This document shows, piece by piece, positions 32,803 to 41,378 of a DNA stretch of 64,000 nt. Source of the stretch: Haloprofundus marisrubri (lineage in GTDB: Archaea; Halobacteriota; Halobacteria; Halobacteriales; Haloferacaceae). The stretch is taken from assembly GCF_001469955.1 (NCBI RefSeq), contig NZ_LOPU01000029.1:310001-374000 (forward strand). Reading direction: 5' to 3'. Position 1 is the first letter of the stretch. Every line of letters begins with the position of its first letter. Position numbers and translations under genes: made by a program. The notes beneath the pieces are model-generated. The model worked only from the letters and a program-made list of their open reading frames with translations. It was not told where the DNA came from and did not search any database.

Positions 32803-33036
32803 GTATTTCGAGGTCGATAGTACGCTGGGATATCCTGTTGCTCAGAGGCTCACAGAGGATAAATCGTTTTCTTAGCGGGTTCTGAGAGATACTGTTTCTC
32901 ACAGCGTTTGTCGGTGGGCGTTTGCTGTACACACTCTCTATCCCGCGAGATTTCACGGCACCTTCTCGGGCATCTCCGACGCGTTCTCGACGGAGTCGAC
33001 GATTTCACTGTGAGGGGAGTGCGTCCGTTCAGTTCT

Positions 33037-34143
33037 TTACGAACTCCGAGAGCGGTCAGTCGTAGCGCTTTGCTCGGGTGGGACCCGTTCGGAATCCGCG
33101 TTTGCGACTCGGTCACCCGCCCAGAGATACGCGACGCTCGCGTCTCCATCGGGTGGCCGATAGAACTCGTGTCCGTCCCGCCGGCCGTCGTCACGCGTTA
33201 CGGTGGCGTCTCGAAACTGCGGAACGAGACTGGCGGCAGTCCAGAAGTTCGGGTTGTCTTGGAGTTGATAGTGGAGGTGCGGTTCACCGGAGTGACCGGA
33301 GTTTCCACACTCGCCGAGAACCTCGCCGCGTTCCACGTGGTCGCCCGCCGAGACGGCGACACTTCCCTCTCGAAGGTGCGCAAGGAGACTGTACTCGCCG
33401 TCTGCGTGTTCGAGGACGACGTGGTTGCCCCGAATGTCCCACGTTCGCCACTCCAACCAGCCGCTGCCCGGCCACGGGTGGTCACGGAGTCCGTCTTTCG
33501 TTGCTACGACTCTCCCGGCCGCCGGTGCCCGAATCGGTTCGCCGAACGCGTAGTACTGTTCGAGGTCGGTGCCGTCACCGGTGTGGCTCGCCCCATCTCC
33601 GTCCGTAATGAAGAAATCGTAGGCGTATCGCTGCGAGACGAGCATCCACGAGTGAGACGTCTCCTCTGTCACACCACCGTTGACGACGGTCCACTGGCCG
33701 TCGAACGGGAGCGTCAGGTCGCTTTCGGGGAGGCGGTAGTCGTGGCTCGGGTACTGTCGTCGATATCGTCTCATCGCAAACAGTTGCCCGCCGAACTGCA
33801 GGATTTGCGTGAGAATCCCCCACGGCGTGATACTCCAGACGAGTGCCGAAACGACGTACCGGAGACGCTCTCGGTTACTAATTTCGTACTCGTAGCCGTG
33901 TTCGTCTTCGTCACTCCCGACCGTCTGGAACACCATCGGGAGGATTCCGGCCATGAGGAAGAACACCACTGCGAGCGGACTGAACCGCTCTGTCTGCATC
34001 GCCAACAACCCCAGTCCACTGAACCCGCCAAATATCACCCAGAAATTGAGATTCGCCACCCAGAGCCACACACGGCGGAGAACTGACCGCGGACTCCGTG
34101 CTCCCTCCGACGCGTCCGATGCCCCTGTCGTCCCGTTGGTCAT
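33037..34143 (-). CDS. M23-type peptidase (LytM domain) with membrane helices
   Basis: 368 residues. Residues 25-135 hold three to four hydrophobic helices (LNFWVIFGGFSGLGLLAM, SPLAVVFFLMAGILPMVF). Residues 180-330 form a LytM/M23 domain: the first ligand region HSWMLVSQRYAYDF, then APAAGRVVATKDGLRD, GNHVVLEHADGEYSLLAHLREGS and the second ligand region GNSGHSGEPHLHYQL with H-x-H. In bacteria M23 enzymes cut peptidoglycan cross-links. Archaea lack murein, so here it may cut Gly-rich peptides of surface proteins or serve another structural role. The ligand His and Asp seem present. Its topology (domain inside or outside) is uncertain. Confidence 0.82.
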   Translation of the reverse strand: MTNGTTGASDASEGARSPRSVLRRVWLWVANLNFWVIFGGFSGLGLLAMQTERFSPLAVVFFLMAGILPMVFQTVGSDEDEHGYEYEISNRERLRYVVSALVWSITPWGILTQILQFGGQLFAMRRYRRQYPSHDYRLPESDLTLPFDGQWTVVNGGVTEETSHSWMLVSQRYAYDFFITDGDGASHTGDGTDLEQYYAFGEPIRAPAAGRVVATKDGLRDHPWPGSGWLEWRTWDIRGNHVVLEHADGEYSLLAHLREGSVAVSAGDHVERGEVLGECGNSGHSGEPHLHYQLQDNPNFWTAASLVPQFRDATVTRDDGRRDGHEFYRPPDGDASVAYLWAGDRVANADSERVPPEQSATTDRSRSS

Positions 34144-34185
34144 GATACCAGTGGTTGCCTAGTGGACAACTATCTTTCTTCGGTG

Positions 34186-34225
34186 AAAGAACTCCGCCGT
34201 TTGCCACGGGGAGGATGTCACAGGC
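34186..34225. mobile_element. Possible IS200/IS605-type right-end remnant
   Basis: The sequence ctccgccgtttgccacggggaggatgtcacagg recalls, in degraded form, the ggcgaggaggatgtca right-end motif seen at 45.13 kb. No transposase is present. Weak evidence; the hairpin is imperfect. Confidence 0.25.
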
Positions 34226-34407
34226 GTTCTGTGCGATTCGGTTCACGAGAGCGGCCTACATCCTCGTACTGTGGTCGTTCCGTTTTGTAACTCCCATCGA
34301 AATTCTCAAAACCGAATGAAAACGGCGTGCCGAAGAGAGGGTGAGTTCAGTAAGTGAGGGCACTTCGTCCCAGCTGGTCAACGGGAAGCTATTAGACAGA
34401 TATAGGT

Positions 34408-34626
34408 TCATCTGGGCTTGTGGGAAATTAAATACACACCACCAAGAAGACAGACCGTTGCCACTAGTAGTAGACCACCGCTCAGCACGTCTCTAAGGAC
34501 GCCAGAGACTCCGGGACTTTCCACAATTCCAAAGGTGCTTTCAAATACTACCGACTGAAGCACCAAAGCTAATCCGCCAATTGCTATGAACAGTTGTGAA
34601 TTGCTTGCACCCGTGCTAGTACTCAT
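34408..34626 (-). CDS. Small two-helix membrane protein
   Basis: 72 residues reading MSTSTGASNSQLFIAIGGLA. Helix one is FIAIGGLALVLQSVVF; helix two is GGLLLVATVCLLGGVYLI. A polar loop (ESTFGIVESPGVSG) joins them. No family recognised. The start lies about 90 bases from repeat copy E; a second small membrane protein is divergent from it beyond the repeat. The pattern (repeat flanked by two divergent small membrane genes) is the same as at 26.6 kb. Confidence 0.5.
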   Translation of the reverse strand: MSTSTGASNSQLFIAIGGLALVLQSVVFESTFGIVESPGVSGVLRDVLSGGLLLVATVCLLGGVYLISHKPR

Positions 34627-34716
34627 ACCGACTGAAACTCATAATGATTTGATGTATTTTTTGGCTCTCTTCGTTGGGTCAGGTCCTGTATGTAACGGAG
34701 GGCTGGAAAGAACGAG

Positions 34717-34792
34717 TGGCCGACTCGCGCCCTCTATTCAGCACGACCACAGAGACCTCACAGAACGCTGTCAGTAGCGACGTGCAGCGCTC
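34717..34792 (+). repeat. Two-part dispersed intergenic repeat, copy E
   Basis: First part tggccgactcgcgccctcta then ttcagcacg (34717-34745); second part gctgtcagtagcgacgtgca then gcgctc (34767-34792). It lies between divergent small membrane protein genes starting at 34626 and 34879, the same arrangement as copy C. Confidence 0.68.
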
Positions 34793-34878
34793 GGGGGGTC
34801 TATGCAGTAGGATTTTTCGAGAACCGAGGAAGAAGCTGTAGTCGCAAAACACTTGCAACGATACCCAGATGCTCACTC

Positions 34879-35103
34879 ATGGGAATCCGTCGGGTCATCG
34901 GGCTCACGTTCGGTTGTGCCCTGCTGGCAATCGCTCTCCTCTTCGTCGTGAATGCGCTCGAAATAGTGACGCTCTTTCTTGTCGGGACGGTCCCACTCAA
35001 ACAGACTCTGTTCTTGCAGTTGACCAACCTTGGGGCAGCACTCGTCGTCGGCAGCGGGGGCTACATCGTCCTCCAGCGCGTTCGACAAATTAGTGCCGAC
35101 TAA
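34879..35103 (+). CDS. Small two-helix membrane protein
   Basis: 74 residues: MGIRRVIGLTFGCALLAIAL into helix one (LLAIALLFVVNALEIVTLFLV), a short loop (GTVPLKQTLF) and helix two (LGAALVVGSGGYIVL), ending in QRVRQISAD. No motif. Copy E of the repeat lies about 90 bases upstream. Probably a real gene, given three similar neighbours; function unknown. Confidence 0.55.
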   Translation: MGIRRVIGLTFGCALLAIALLFVVNALEIVTLFLVGTVPLKQTLFLQLTNLGAALVVGSGGYIVLQRVRQISAD

Positions 35104-35355
35104 CGCGTGAGCCGTGACTGGAGACGCGTTCTAAGTCCACGAGTCGGTTCAGACTTCGGGAGGTATTGTAGGTCGCGGGTATCGGTGTACACAGGTCACT
35201 GCCCTCTCACTACTCACCTGAGCCCCTCCCGAACAGTTCGGCGAGGGTGTTACTCACCGTACGACTTGACCGATTTGTGCTCTGTATTCCGCATGGTCTC
35301 GGTAAAGTATCCGCTGCTGTGGATTTTTCACACAGTCTGTAGAATTTCTCGCGTC

Positions 35356-36057
35356 TCAGGGCGACGTACGCTCCCACAGACGGCTTACCACGTCCCGTAT
35401 CGCCTCTCGCTTGTAGTAGCCGACGGCGGAGGCGACTATCAGACACCCGAGAATCACTATTCCCTCGAGGAATTCGCCGCTCGCCAGTCTGCCGCCGGCG
35501 TAGACGGTGAGCACGTACGCCGGGAGGCGTCCGATGGCGATAGCGACCATGAACGTTCGAAGTCGCCACTTGGTGAGTCCGGCGAGAAAGCAGACGGCGT
35601 CGTCCGGAAGTCCGGGGATGACGACGAACACGACGAGGCCCGGAAACCCGACTCGGTCGACGAACTCGTCGAAGCGATCGACGACGTCCTCGTGGAGAAT
35701 ATCTTCGACGAACGTCCGACCGTATCGGTCCGCGAGCAGGAACGCGATTGCACTGCCGATAAGCACACCCGTGATACTGTACACCGTACCAGCCACCGGG
35801 CCGAAGAGGTAGCCAGCGACCAGTGCGACGGCTTGTCCCGGAATCGGCGCGACGACCACCTGAACGATTTGGACGAGAACGAACACGGCCGGGGCAAGAT
35901 ACCCGAACTGTTCGACCCACGCGCGGAGTTCGTCGGCGTCGAAGACGAACGGTGCGTACTGTCGAGCCAGCAGGTAGAGGAGAACGACCGCGACCACGAC
36001 GAGAACGGCGACGAGGACCCCACGTTTTCGAGCATCGGACGACGAGAACACCTGCAT
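35356..36057 (-). CDS. TVP38/TMEM64 (VTT-domain) membrane protein
   Basis: 233 residues, six hydrophobic segments. The SNARE-associated/VTT domain is recognised by VVVAPIPGQAVALVAGYLFG, the G-x-x-x-G-S region GVLIGSAIAFLLADRYGR, and FVVIPGLPDDAVCFLAGLTK (F/Y-x-x-P-x-x-P-D). DedA/TVP38 proteins act in lipid and membrane homeostasis in bacteria and as lipid scramblases in eukaryotes; archaeal homologues are uncharacterised. It is monocistronic. Likely promoter: none obvious in the first 60 bases upstream. Confidence 0.85.
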   Translation of the reverse strand: MQVFSSSDARKRGVLVAVLVVVAVVLLYLLARQYAPFVFDADELRAWVEQFGYLAPAVFVLVQIVQVVVAPIPGQAVALVAGYLFGPVAGTVYSITGVLIGSAIAFLLADRYGRTFVEDILHEDVVDRFDEFVDRVGFPGLVVFVVIPGLPDDAVCFLAGLTKWRLRTFMVAIAIGRLPAYVLTVYAGGRLASGEFLEGIVILGCLIVASAVGYYKREAIRDVVSRLWERTSP

Positions 36058-36550
36058 CCTGCTTCACACGTGTCTCCTCGCTCTATTGAGGATTCTCCCG
36101 GTTGACTTCGGCGCACGACAGTCTGTCATTTCAACTACTCTGCTGCATCCGCGTTGTTTCCGTCGCTTATCACTGCGCTTTCGTCGACTGTTGGACGGTC
36201 ACCGTCTGCAGTTCAGTCATCAGCTACCGAGCAGTCGTTCCCTGACAGTTCGCCATGAGATTACACCTGTCCTTACGTCGGTATCGCTTTCTGCTGGGTG
36301 ACGAACCGAAATAATGGCAAACGTTGAACCAATCACACGGGGCGTAGACTGAACAAACTCGACGATTTCACGGCCGAAAAACCCCGACACAGTATCACAT
36401 GGGCTCGGGGTGTGCTCGACGTACGAAAGTAAGTTCGTACAGTTTCACAGCGATGGACTCCTACAACCTCGGTGACGAGACGATGGTCTGCTTCGACTGT
36501 GCGCCTCCCACCGGCGACATAGTTATGTTGAGTTGACGATTTGTTCTCGT
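36058..36550. other. 493-base intergenic region with a weak 45-codon ORF
   Basis: No long gene is visible between the TVP38-like gene and the next membrane gene. A plus-strand ORF at 36399-36536 (45 residues, containing GDETMVCFDCAPPTGDIVML with one C-x-x-C) is possible but has no other support. The ORF ends 14 bases before the start of the next gene. I saw no repeat copy or hairpin of note here. Confidence 0.4.
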
Positions 36551-37030
36551 ATGTCTCCGCTGCGGAATCTCTTGGCTGATGTGGCCGCCAAACCGTTTCG
36601 ACTCGCCGTTCTTCTCGGTGCTACTTCGATTCCGATTACGGTTTGGATGAACTGGGTACTCACTCCCAAGACTGCCTACTACAGAAGTGAGGTGGCCCCA
36701 GTGTTTGTCGCGTGCGTTATTTCCGGATACCTCTACCGGTCACGGGTGCATTCGAGTTCTCGCGCAGGTACAATAACTGGGTTCGTGGGAAGCGTCCCAG
36801 TCGTTCTTTGGCAGAGTACGCTGGCACTCCTCCAATTCCTCAACTATCCACCAGTCGTCAAGGCCCCCACCAACACGGTCGAAACGGTTCTGATTTCGGT
36901 CGGGGTCGCGCTGTTGACCGCCGTCATCTTGATGAGCGTCTTGGTTGCGGTCAGTTCTGTGGGTGGTCGAATCGGTGGGTGGCTTGCCGAGCGCGTTGAC
37001 GAGGTTTCGGTATCCGATTCGAACGTCTGA
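36551..37030 (+). CDS. Membrane protein, four helices, unknown
   Basis: From the ATG at 36551, 159 residues. Helices at FRLAVLLGATSIPITVWMNW, VAPVFVACVISGYLY, AGTITGFVGSVPVVLWQS and VETVLISVGVALLTAVILMSVLVAV, then a Gly-rich end (GGRIGGWLAERVDE). The last part resembles haloarchaeal integral membrane families such as DUF5518, which I name only as a possibility. Nothing indicates an enzyme. Its neighbour, also membrane-bound, is convergent with a 36-base gap. Confidence 0.6.
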   Translation: MSPLRNLLADVAAKPFRLAVLLGATSIPITVWMNWVLTPKTAYYRSEVAPVFVACVISGYLYRSRVHSSSRAGTITGFVGSVPVVLWQSTLALLQFLNYPPVVKAPTNTVETVLISVGVALLTAVILMSVLVAVSSVGGRIGGWLAERVDEVSVSDSNV

Positions 37031-37066
37031 CCGACTTGGGAGCGTCTTCAAACCGGTTAGGAGCAG

Positions 37067-37759
37067 TCACCGAGACTCGTGTGTCACCGACTGCGGACCG
37101 TCAACGGGACGCTGTCGACCCGGGCCGGACGAGTCGTTTCGTCGACTGTTCCACAATCGGCTGACCATCGCGCCGAGAGCGGCGAGAAACACGGGAAGCG
37201 AGATAAAGAAGCCGAGAAGCGGAATGTTGACGAGAACCGCGCCGACGACGAGTGCAGCCCAGAGATTCGACTCACTGGTTCCGACCCGCCGAAGCAGATA
37301 CAACCCGACAACGACGGTTGAAACTGCCGACCCGACGTAGACGAACAGTACGCCGACGAGAACTGGAATCACGAGGACGAGGCCGACGGCGTCCGGGAGG
37401 CCGGCGTCCGTGAGCAGTGTCACGACGATTGCGAACACGACGAGTCCGACGATGCCACCGATTGTGGCCGCGATTCCGAGGCCGCCGGAACGAACGGGGG
37501 CGTCGTGGATTCGACTCTCGATAGCGCGGACGTAGGAGTTCGAGTAGACGAACTCCGAGACGAGCAGAACGGGGATACCGAGGGCGACGGAGAACGCGGC
37601 GTTGATTACCACGAGCAGCGCGAGAAGCAGGAGGATGACCGCAAGGTCGGCGAGACCCGACCCCACAGCCGGTGCCTCGACACCGGATTGTGCGAGTGCG
37701 GGCGTGGGTACGAGGGTCAACAAGACGACCAACGACAGGAAATGTCTATGGAGGACCAT
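37067..37759 (-). CDS. Exported/membrane protein with signal peptide, unknown
   Basis: From the ATG at 37759, 230 residues. The N-terminus MVLHRHFLSLVVLLTLVPTP followed by ALAQSG is a Sec signal peptide ending in A-L-A. About five hydrophobic helices follow (LAVILLLLALLVVINAAFSV; GLGIAATIGGIVGLVVFAIV; GLVLVIPVLVGVLFVYVGSA; and others), then a charged C-terminal tail. No family identified. An in-frame ATG at 37894 would place the signal peptide inside the protein, so I reject it. Confidence 0.65.
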   Translation of the reverse strand: MVLHRHFLSLVVLLTLVPTPALAQSGVEAPAVGSGLADLAVILLLLALLVVINAAFSVALGIPVLLVSEFVYSNSYVRAIESRIHDAPVRSGGLGIAATIGGIVGLVVFAIVVTLLTDAGLPDAVGLVLVIPVLVGVLFVYVGSAVSTVVVGLYLLRRVGTSESNLWAALVVGAVLVNIPLLGFFISLPVFLAALGAMVSRLWNSRRNDSSGPGRQRPVDGPQSVTHESR

Positions 37760-38008
37760 GTCTGACGTTCTCAGTGAGTACATATAAACACTGACTGTAG
37801 AGCGAGTCTGACCAGTACCGACGAATCGAGCGGGCAAAGAACGTGTTTGGGCCCGACGAACAGTGTCCCTCGTGACGCCTCCGTTTAGTACCACCCTGAT
37901 ATCACTGCCTGCAGTCTGGCGGTTTACGACTCTCCGAGAAATCTCGTTCCACCTAAACGAGTCAACTCACCGGAATCATTATCTGAAACTAGCTTAGATA
38001 CATGACCG

Positions 38009-38833
38009 ATGGCTGTCCTGAATGCCCTCCGAAACGTCCCCGGCGCGTTAGTCCGAAATCCGATTCTCGTTGCGATTGTCGGATTGTTCGGTCTCCTGCA
38101 AGCGCCGCAACTGCTCGCACAGTACGTTAGCCCACTACTCTCGATTGTCGTTTCTCTGCTACTTCTGGTCGTGTACGTCTTTGGCACTCCGTTCGTCCAA
38201 GGCGGCATGATTGGGATGGCCGACGAAGCGCTCAAAACGAAAACGAGATTCGAGACCTTCGTCCAAGCCGGGAAGCGACACTACGTCTCGCTGCTTGCCG
38301 CATACCTCCTCGTTGCCGGCGTCGCCCTCGTGTTGATGGTCGGTCTCTTCATCGCCATCTTCGCCGGCGTTTTCTCCGCTGCGACCGGCAGTCAGACCGG
38401 ACTGCTCATCGGCGGCGGTATCGGCCTCGTTGTCGGTCTCGTCTATCTGGTGTTCGCCTTTTTCATCCAGTTTTACAGCCACGAAATCGTCCTGAACGGT
38501 CAAAGCGCCATCTCGGGGCTCAAAGGCAGCGTCGGGCTCGTGCGCCGAAACCTCCTGAGCACTACTGGCTACTTCCTCGTCACCTTCGGTGGTATGTTCA
38601 TCGTCGTCGGTGCGATGACCGTCGCTCAGATGTTCCTGATGCCGCAACCGAGTATGGCAGCAGCGACGGCCGCGCCCGCACAGCTTTCGTTGACGAGCAC
38701 ACTCGCACAAATCGTGCTCAGCACTGTCCTCACGGCGATTATCGGGAGTGTTGGTGCACTGTATTCGGTAGCGTTCTACCGTGAGATTCGAGAGCAGAAG
38801 ACCGCTTCTGTGGACTCGACTCCGAGTCTCTGA
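38009..38833 (+). CDS. Haloarchaeal polytopic membrane protein, unknown
   Basis: 274 residues, six helices: ILVAIVGLFGLLQAPQLLAQ, LLSIVVSLLLLVVYVFG, YVSLLAAYLLVAGVALVLMVGL, GGGIGLVVGLVYLVFAFFI, STTGYFLVTFGGMFIVVGAM and QIVLSTVLTAIIGSVGALYS. A cytosolic loop with FETFVQAGKRHYVSLL follows helix two, and SAISGLKGSVGLVRRN lies before helix five. The layout is that of a conserved family found across haloarchaea (DUF7847-like, from memory) with no known function. The N-terminus MAVLNALRNVPGALVRNP is a good start. Confidence 0.65.
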   Translation: MAVLNALRNVPGALVRNPILVAIVGLFGLLQAPQLLAQYVSPLLSIVVSLLLLVVYVFGTPFVQGGMIGMADEALKTKTRFETFVQAGKRHYVSLLAAYLLVAGVALVLMVGLFIAIFAGVFSAATGSQTGLLIGGGIGLVVGLVYLVFAFFIQFYSHEIVLNGQSAISGLKGSVGLVRRNLLSTTGYFLVTFGGMFIVVGAMTVAQMFLMPQPSMAAATAAPAQLSLTSTLAQIVLSTVLTAIIGSVGALYSVAFYREIREQKTASVDSTPSL

Positions 38834-38924
38834 ATCGGCGGCCGATTCGGCACGTCGATATTTTTACGTGCTGTACGCGAACTTCCTGAGCGTCTGCGAT
38901 ACACTGCCTGTTCTCTGACCGTTT

Positions 38925-40007
38925 TCACTCGATTCTCTCGACGATGAACCGCTGGCCTTCGATATCCTCGACGAGTGCACCCCAGCCACCGACGCTCACG
39001 ACTTCCTCGCCCGTATCGAGTTCGAGCGTCGCCGCTTCGACGAAACTCGACAGCAGCGGTCCGGCGTCACCGTCGCTCGCCACGTAGTTCACATCCACGA
39101 CGCGGCCGGTGAGCTCCCGCTTTTCGCGCCCGGTCCGACTCTGTCCGAAGACGGTCAGCGTCACGTCACGTCCGGCTTGGAACTCGTCGTAGATGTCGTC
39201 GATGCATTCGCGGATGTTCGTGTACGTCGCCGGCAGTGTGCCGTCACGCGCGGAGTACACCGGTTCCCACGTCTCCCAGAACGCAGTCTGGAAGTGCGCA
39301 TCGAAGATGCGCGACAGCGAGTAGTCGTTGACGAGGACGCCGTACTCGTGGTTCGGGTGCAGCGGCGCTTCGGGGGCGAAACAGACGTGGGTTCGGTCGG
39401 CGAGAACGAGAAACGGCGTCGGCAACGTCCGATGTCGGACTTCGGTAGCGACGCCCGCGAAGTCGAACGAGTCGATATCGATATCGTCGGCCCCACCGGA
39501 GGCCTCCGGTGTTAGCGTGAGTTTGACGACGACGCCCCGGTCGACGGCCGCCGACAGCGCGGGACGGAACAACTCGAACTGTGCTGGCGTCAGCGTCGCC
39601 TGCAGTTCGTTTTCGGCGTCTTCGAGAGCCTCTCTCGCGCGGTCGAAGATGGACGAGAGTGGCTTGAGAACACTTACGCGGTGGTTCTCGACGGTCGGGC
39701 GCTCCCATCGCTCACGTATCTCGGTAGCTGCGCTCGTCACGGTCTCCGCGTACGCCTGCAGGTCGTCGACGACCGCAGCGGGGTCGTGCGCACGGGCGTG
39801 GAGACTCCCCTGTTGGTACGTCTCGATGTAGCCTTCGCTCTCCAAATTGCGAAGTACGTCGTAGATACGCGCCTGTGGAACGCCGCAGGCGTCGGCTATC
39901 TCGGTTGCGGGGGCGCTGCCGAGTTCGACGGTTGCGATGTACGCCTCTGCTTCGTACTGGGTGAGTCCGGTCCGCTCCAGGGTGGCGCGGAGTTGGTCGG
40001 TGTCCAT
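38925..40007 (-). CDS. trmB: TrmB-family sugar-responsive transcriptional regulator
   Basis: 360 residues. N-terminal winged helix-turn-helix (LTQYEAEAYIATVELGSAPA, then PQARIYDVLRNLESEGYIE) and coiled linker, then the TrmB effector domain from about residue 105 (SVLKPLSSIFDRAREALEDA; FVLADRTHVCFAPEAPLH), known in the family to bind maltose, glucose or related sugars. It most likely controls the adjacent ATPase gene and the glucosidase/transporter operon through the CACTAC-N4-GTAGTG sites. Its own upstream region shows no copy of that site. It ends 92 bases from the convergent membrane gene and lies downstream of the ATPase gene on the same strand, 58 bases apart. Confidence 0.9.
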   Translation of the reverse strand: MDTDQLRATLERTGLTQYEAEAYIATVELGSAPATEIADACGVPQARIYDVLRNLESEGYIETYQQGSLHARAHDPAAVVDDLQAYAETVTSAATEIRERWERPTVENHRVSVLKPLSSIFDRAREALEDAENELQATLTPAQFELFRPALSAAVDRGVVVKLTLTPEASGGADDIDIDSFDFAGVATEVRHRTLPTPFLVLADRTHVCFAPEAPLHPNHEYGVLVNDYSLSRIFDAHFQTAFWETWEPVYSARDGTLPATYTNIRECIDDIYDEFQAGRDVTLTVFGQSRTGREKRELTGRVVDVNYVASDGDAGPLLSSFVEAATLELDTGEEVVSVGGWGALVEDIEGQRFIVERIE

Positions 40008-40065
40008 GCTCGGATACCGGATAGAGCGCGTTCGGTCGGTTTCGGCGTTTCGGTGTGTCGGCGAG

Positions 40066-41202
40066 TTAGAGTTTCACGCCGTCGGGCAACGATTCGGTCT
40101 GCCGCGAACGGTTGAACAGCGTCCCGCCGGAGTCGGCATCGAAGGCGTGGATTCGGTCACGGGGGAATCGAAGGCGTACTCTGTCGCCGATATCGATGTT
40201 GTAGTCACCCGACACCGACGCGGTCACTTCGTCGCCGCCGACGTCGAGATGCAGCAGGTGTTCGCGGCCCATCGGTTCGACGACTTCGACAGTCGCTTCT
40301 ACCGTATCCGGGCCCGATTGACTCGCAAGTCCGACGTCCTCGGGACGGATACCGAGCGTCACCCGGTTTCGACTCCCGAGGATTTCGGCCTGCTCGTCGG
40401 TGAACTGGTAGGTGACGCCGTCGGTCAGTCCACGGCCGACCGTCGAGTCGTACTCCATCTCGACGAAGTTCATCGACGGTGAGCCGATGAACCCCGCAAC
40501 GAACCGGTTCGATGGTTCGTGGTAACATTCGAGTGGCGTCCCGAGTTGCTGGAGTTGCCCGCCGTCGAGGACGGCGATGCGGTCACCCATCGTCATCGCC
40601 TCCGTCTGGTCGTGGGTGACGTAGACGGTGGCGACGCCCAGTTTGTCGTGCAGTTGTTGGAGTTCGGTCCGCATCTCGGTGCGGAGTTTCGCGTCCAGAT
40701 TCGACAGCGGTTCGTCCATCAGGAACACCGTCGGCTCGCGGACGATAGCGCGACCGAGTGCGACACGCTGTTTCTGTCCACCCGACAGTGCCTTCGGGCG
40801 GCGGTCTAAGAGTTCGGTGATAGAGAGCATCTCCGCGGCCTCGTCGACGCGCGCTTGAATCTCGCTGTCCGCGAGTTCGGTGGTCATCTCCAACCCGAAC
40901 GCCATGTTCTCGCGGACCGTCTTGTGCGGGTACAGCGCGTAGTTCTGAAACACCATCGCGATGTCGCGGTCCTTCGGTTTCTCGTCGTTGACGACCTCGT
41001 CGGTGATTCGTATCTCACCGTCGGAGATAGTCTCCAGTCCGGCGAGCAGTCGTAGCGTCGTCGACTTGCCGCACCCCGAAGGGCCGACGAGCACGAGGAA
41101 CTCCCCTTCTTCGACGGTCAACGAGAGGTCCTCGACGGCGACGACTTCGTCTTCACCGGAGTCGAACACCTTGTAGACGTTGTCGTACTCGGCGCTTGCC
41201 AT
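40066..41202 (-). CDS. Sugar ABC transporter ATP-binding protein (MalK/UgpC-like)
   Basis: 378 residues. Walker A VGPSGCGKSTTLRLLAG, Q-loop VFQNYALYPHKTVREN, signature LSGGQKQRVALGRAIVREPT, Walker B VFLMDEPLSNLDAKLRTEM and H-loop YVTHDQTEAMTMGD are intact. The C-terminal regulatory domain (about residues 235-378) contains the MalK-type OB fold with LGIRPEDVGL and GDRVRLRFPRDRIHAFD. It energises the importer whose permeases are at 30.6-32.5 kb. The separation from those genes by eight kilobases is bridged by the shared operator. A TATA-like cctatacg stands about 30 bases before the ATG, directly below operator site 2. Confidence 0.93.
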   Translation of the reverse strand: MASAEYDNVYKVFDSGEDEVVAVEDLSLTVEEGEFLVLVGPSGCGKSTTLRLLAGLETISDGEIRITDEVVNDEKPKDRDIAMVFQNYALYPHKTVRENMAFGLEMTTELADSEIQARVDEAAEMLSITELLDRRPKALSGGQKQRVALGRAIVREPTVFLMDEPLSNLDAKLRTEMRTELQQLHDKLGVATVYVTHDQTEAMTMGDRIAVLDGGQLQQLGTPLECYHEPSNRFVAGFIGSPSMNFVEMEYDSTVGRGLTDGVTYQFTDEQAEILGSRNRVTLGIRPEDVGLASQSGPDTVEATVEVVEPMGREHLLHLDVGGDEVTASVSGDYNIDIGDRVRLRFPRDRIHAFDADSGGTLFNRSRQTESLPDGVKL

Positions 41203-41240
41203 GGTCTATCACGAACAATCGGTCCCGGGCGTATAGGTGT

Positions 41241-41256
41241 TACTACTGGAGTAGTG
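41241..41256. promoter_or_regulatory. Shared operator, site 2 (TACTACTGGAGTAGTG)
   Basis: An inverted repeat of the same design as site 1 (CACTAC-N4-GTAGTG; here the first base is T), placed right upstream of the TATA box of the ATPase gene, at about 41231-41237. Occupancy there could activate or block that promoter. Confidence 0.75.
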
Positions 41257-41378
41257 TCACTCGGGCGTCGGAGCCAGTCGGAGAACACCCTCGTTCGACT
41301 CGCCACAGCACTGGACCTCCGGAGCAGGTGTACTTTCGACCACGGAAAGTTCTTGTAATCGGGATTGAAAATCGGCTC

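Noticed and set aside
32908-34086. 392-codon plus-strand frame antisense to the M23 peptidase gene
   Set aside because: No recognisable fold; the opposite frame has LytM motifs and membrane helices.
35107-36105. 332-codon plus-strand frame antisense to the TVP38-like gene
   Set aside because: No membrane or catalytic signature; the minus strand carries the VTT-domain protein.
36399-36536. 45-codon ORF in the long intergenic gap, with one C-x-x-C pair
   Set aside because: Only one Cys pair, no ribosome binding site or TATA element at a convincing distance; noted with the gap but not called as a gene.
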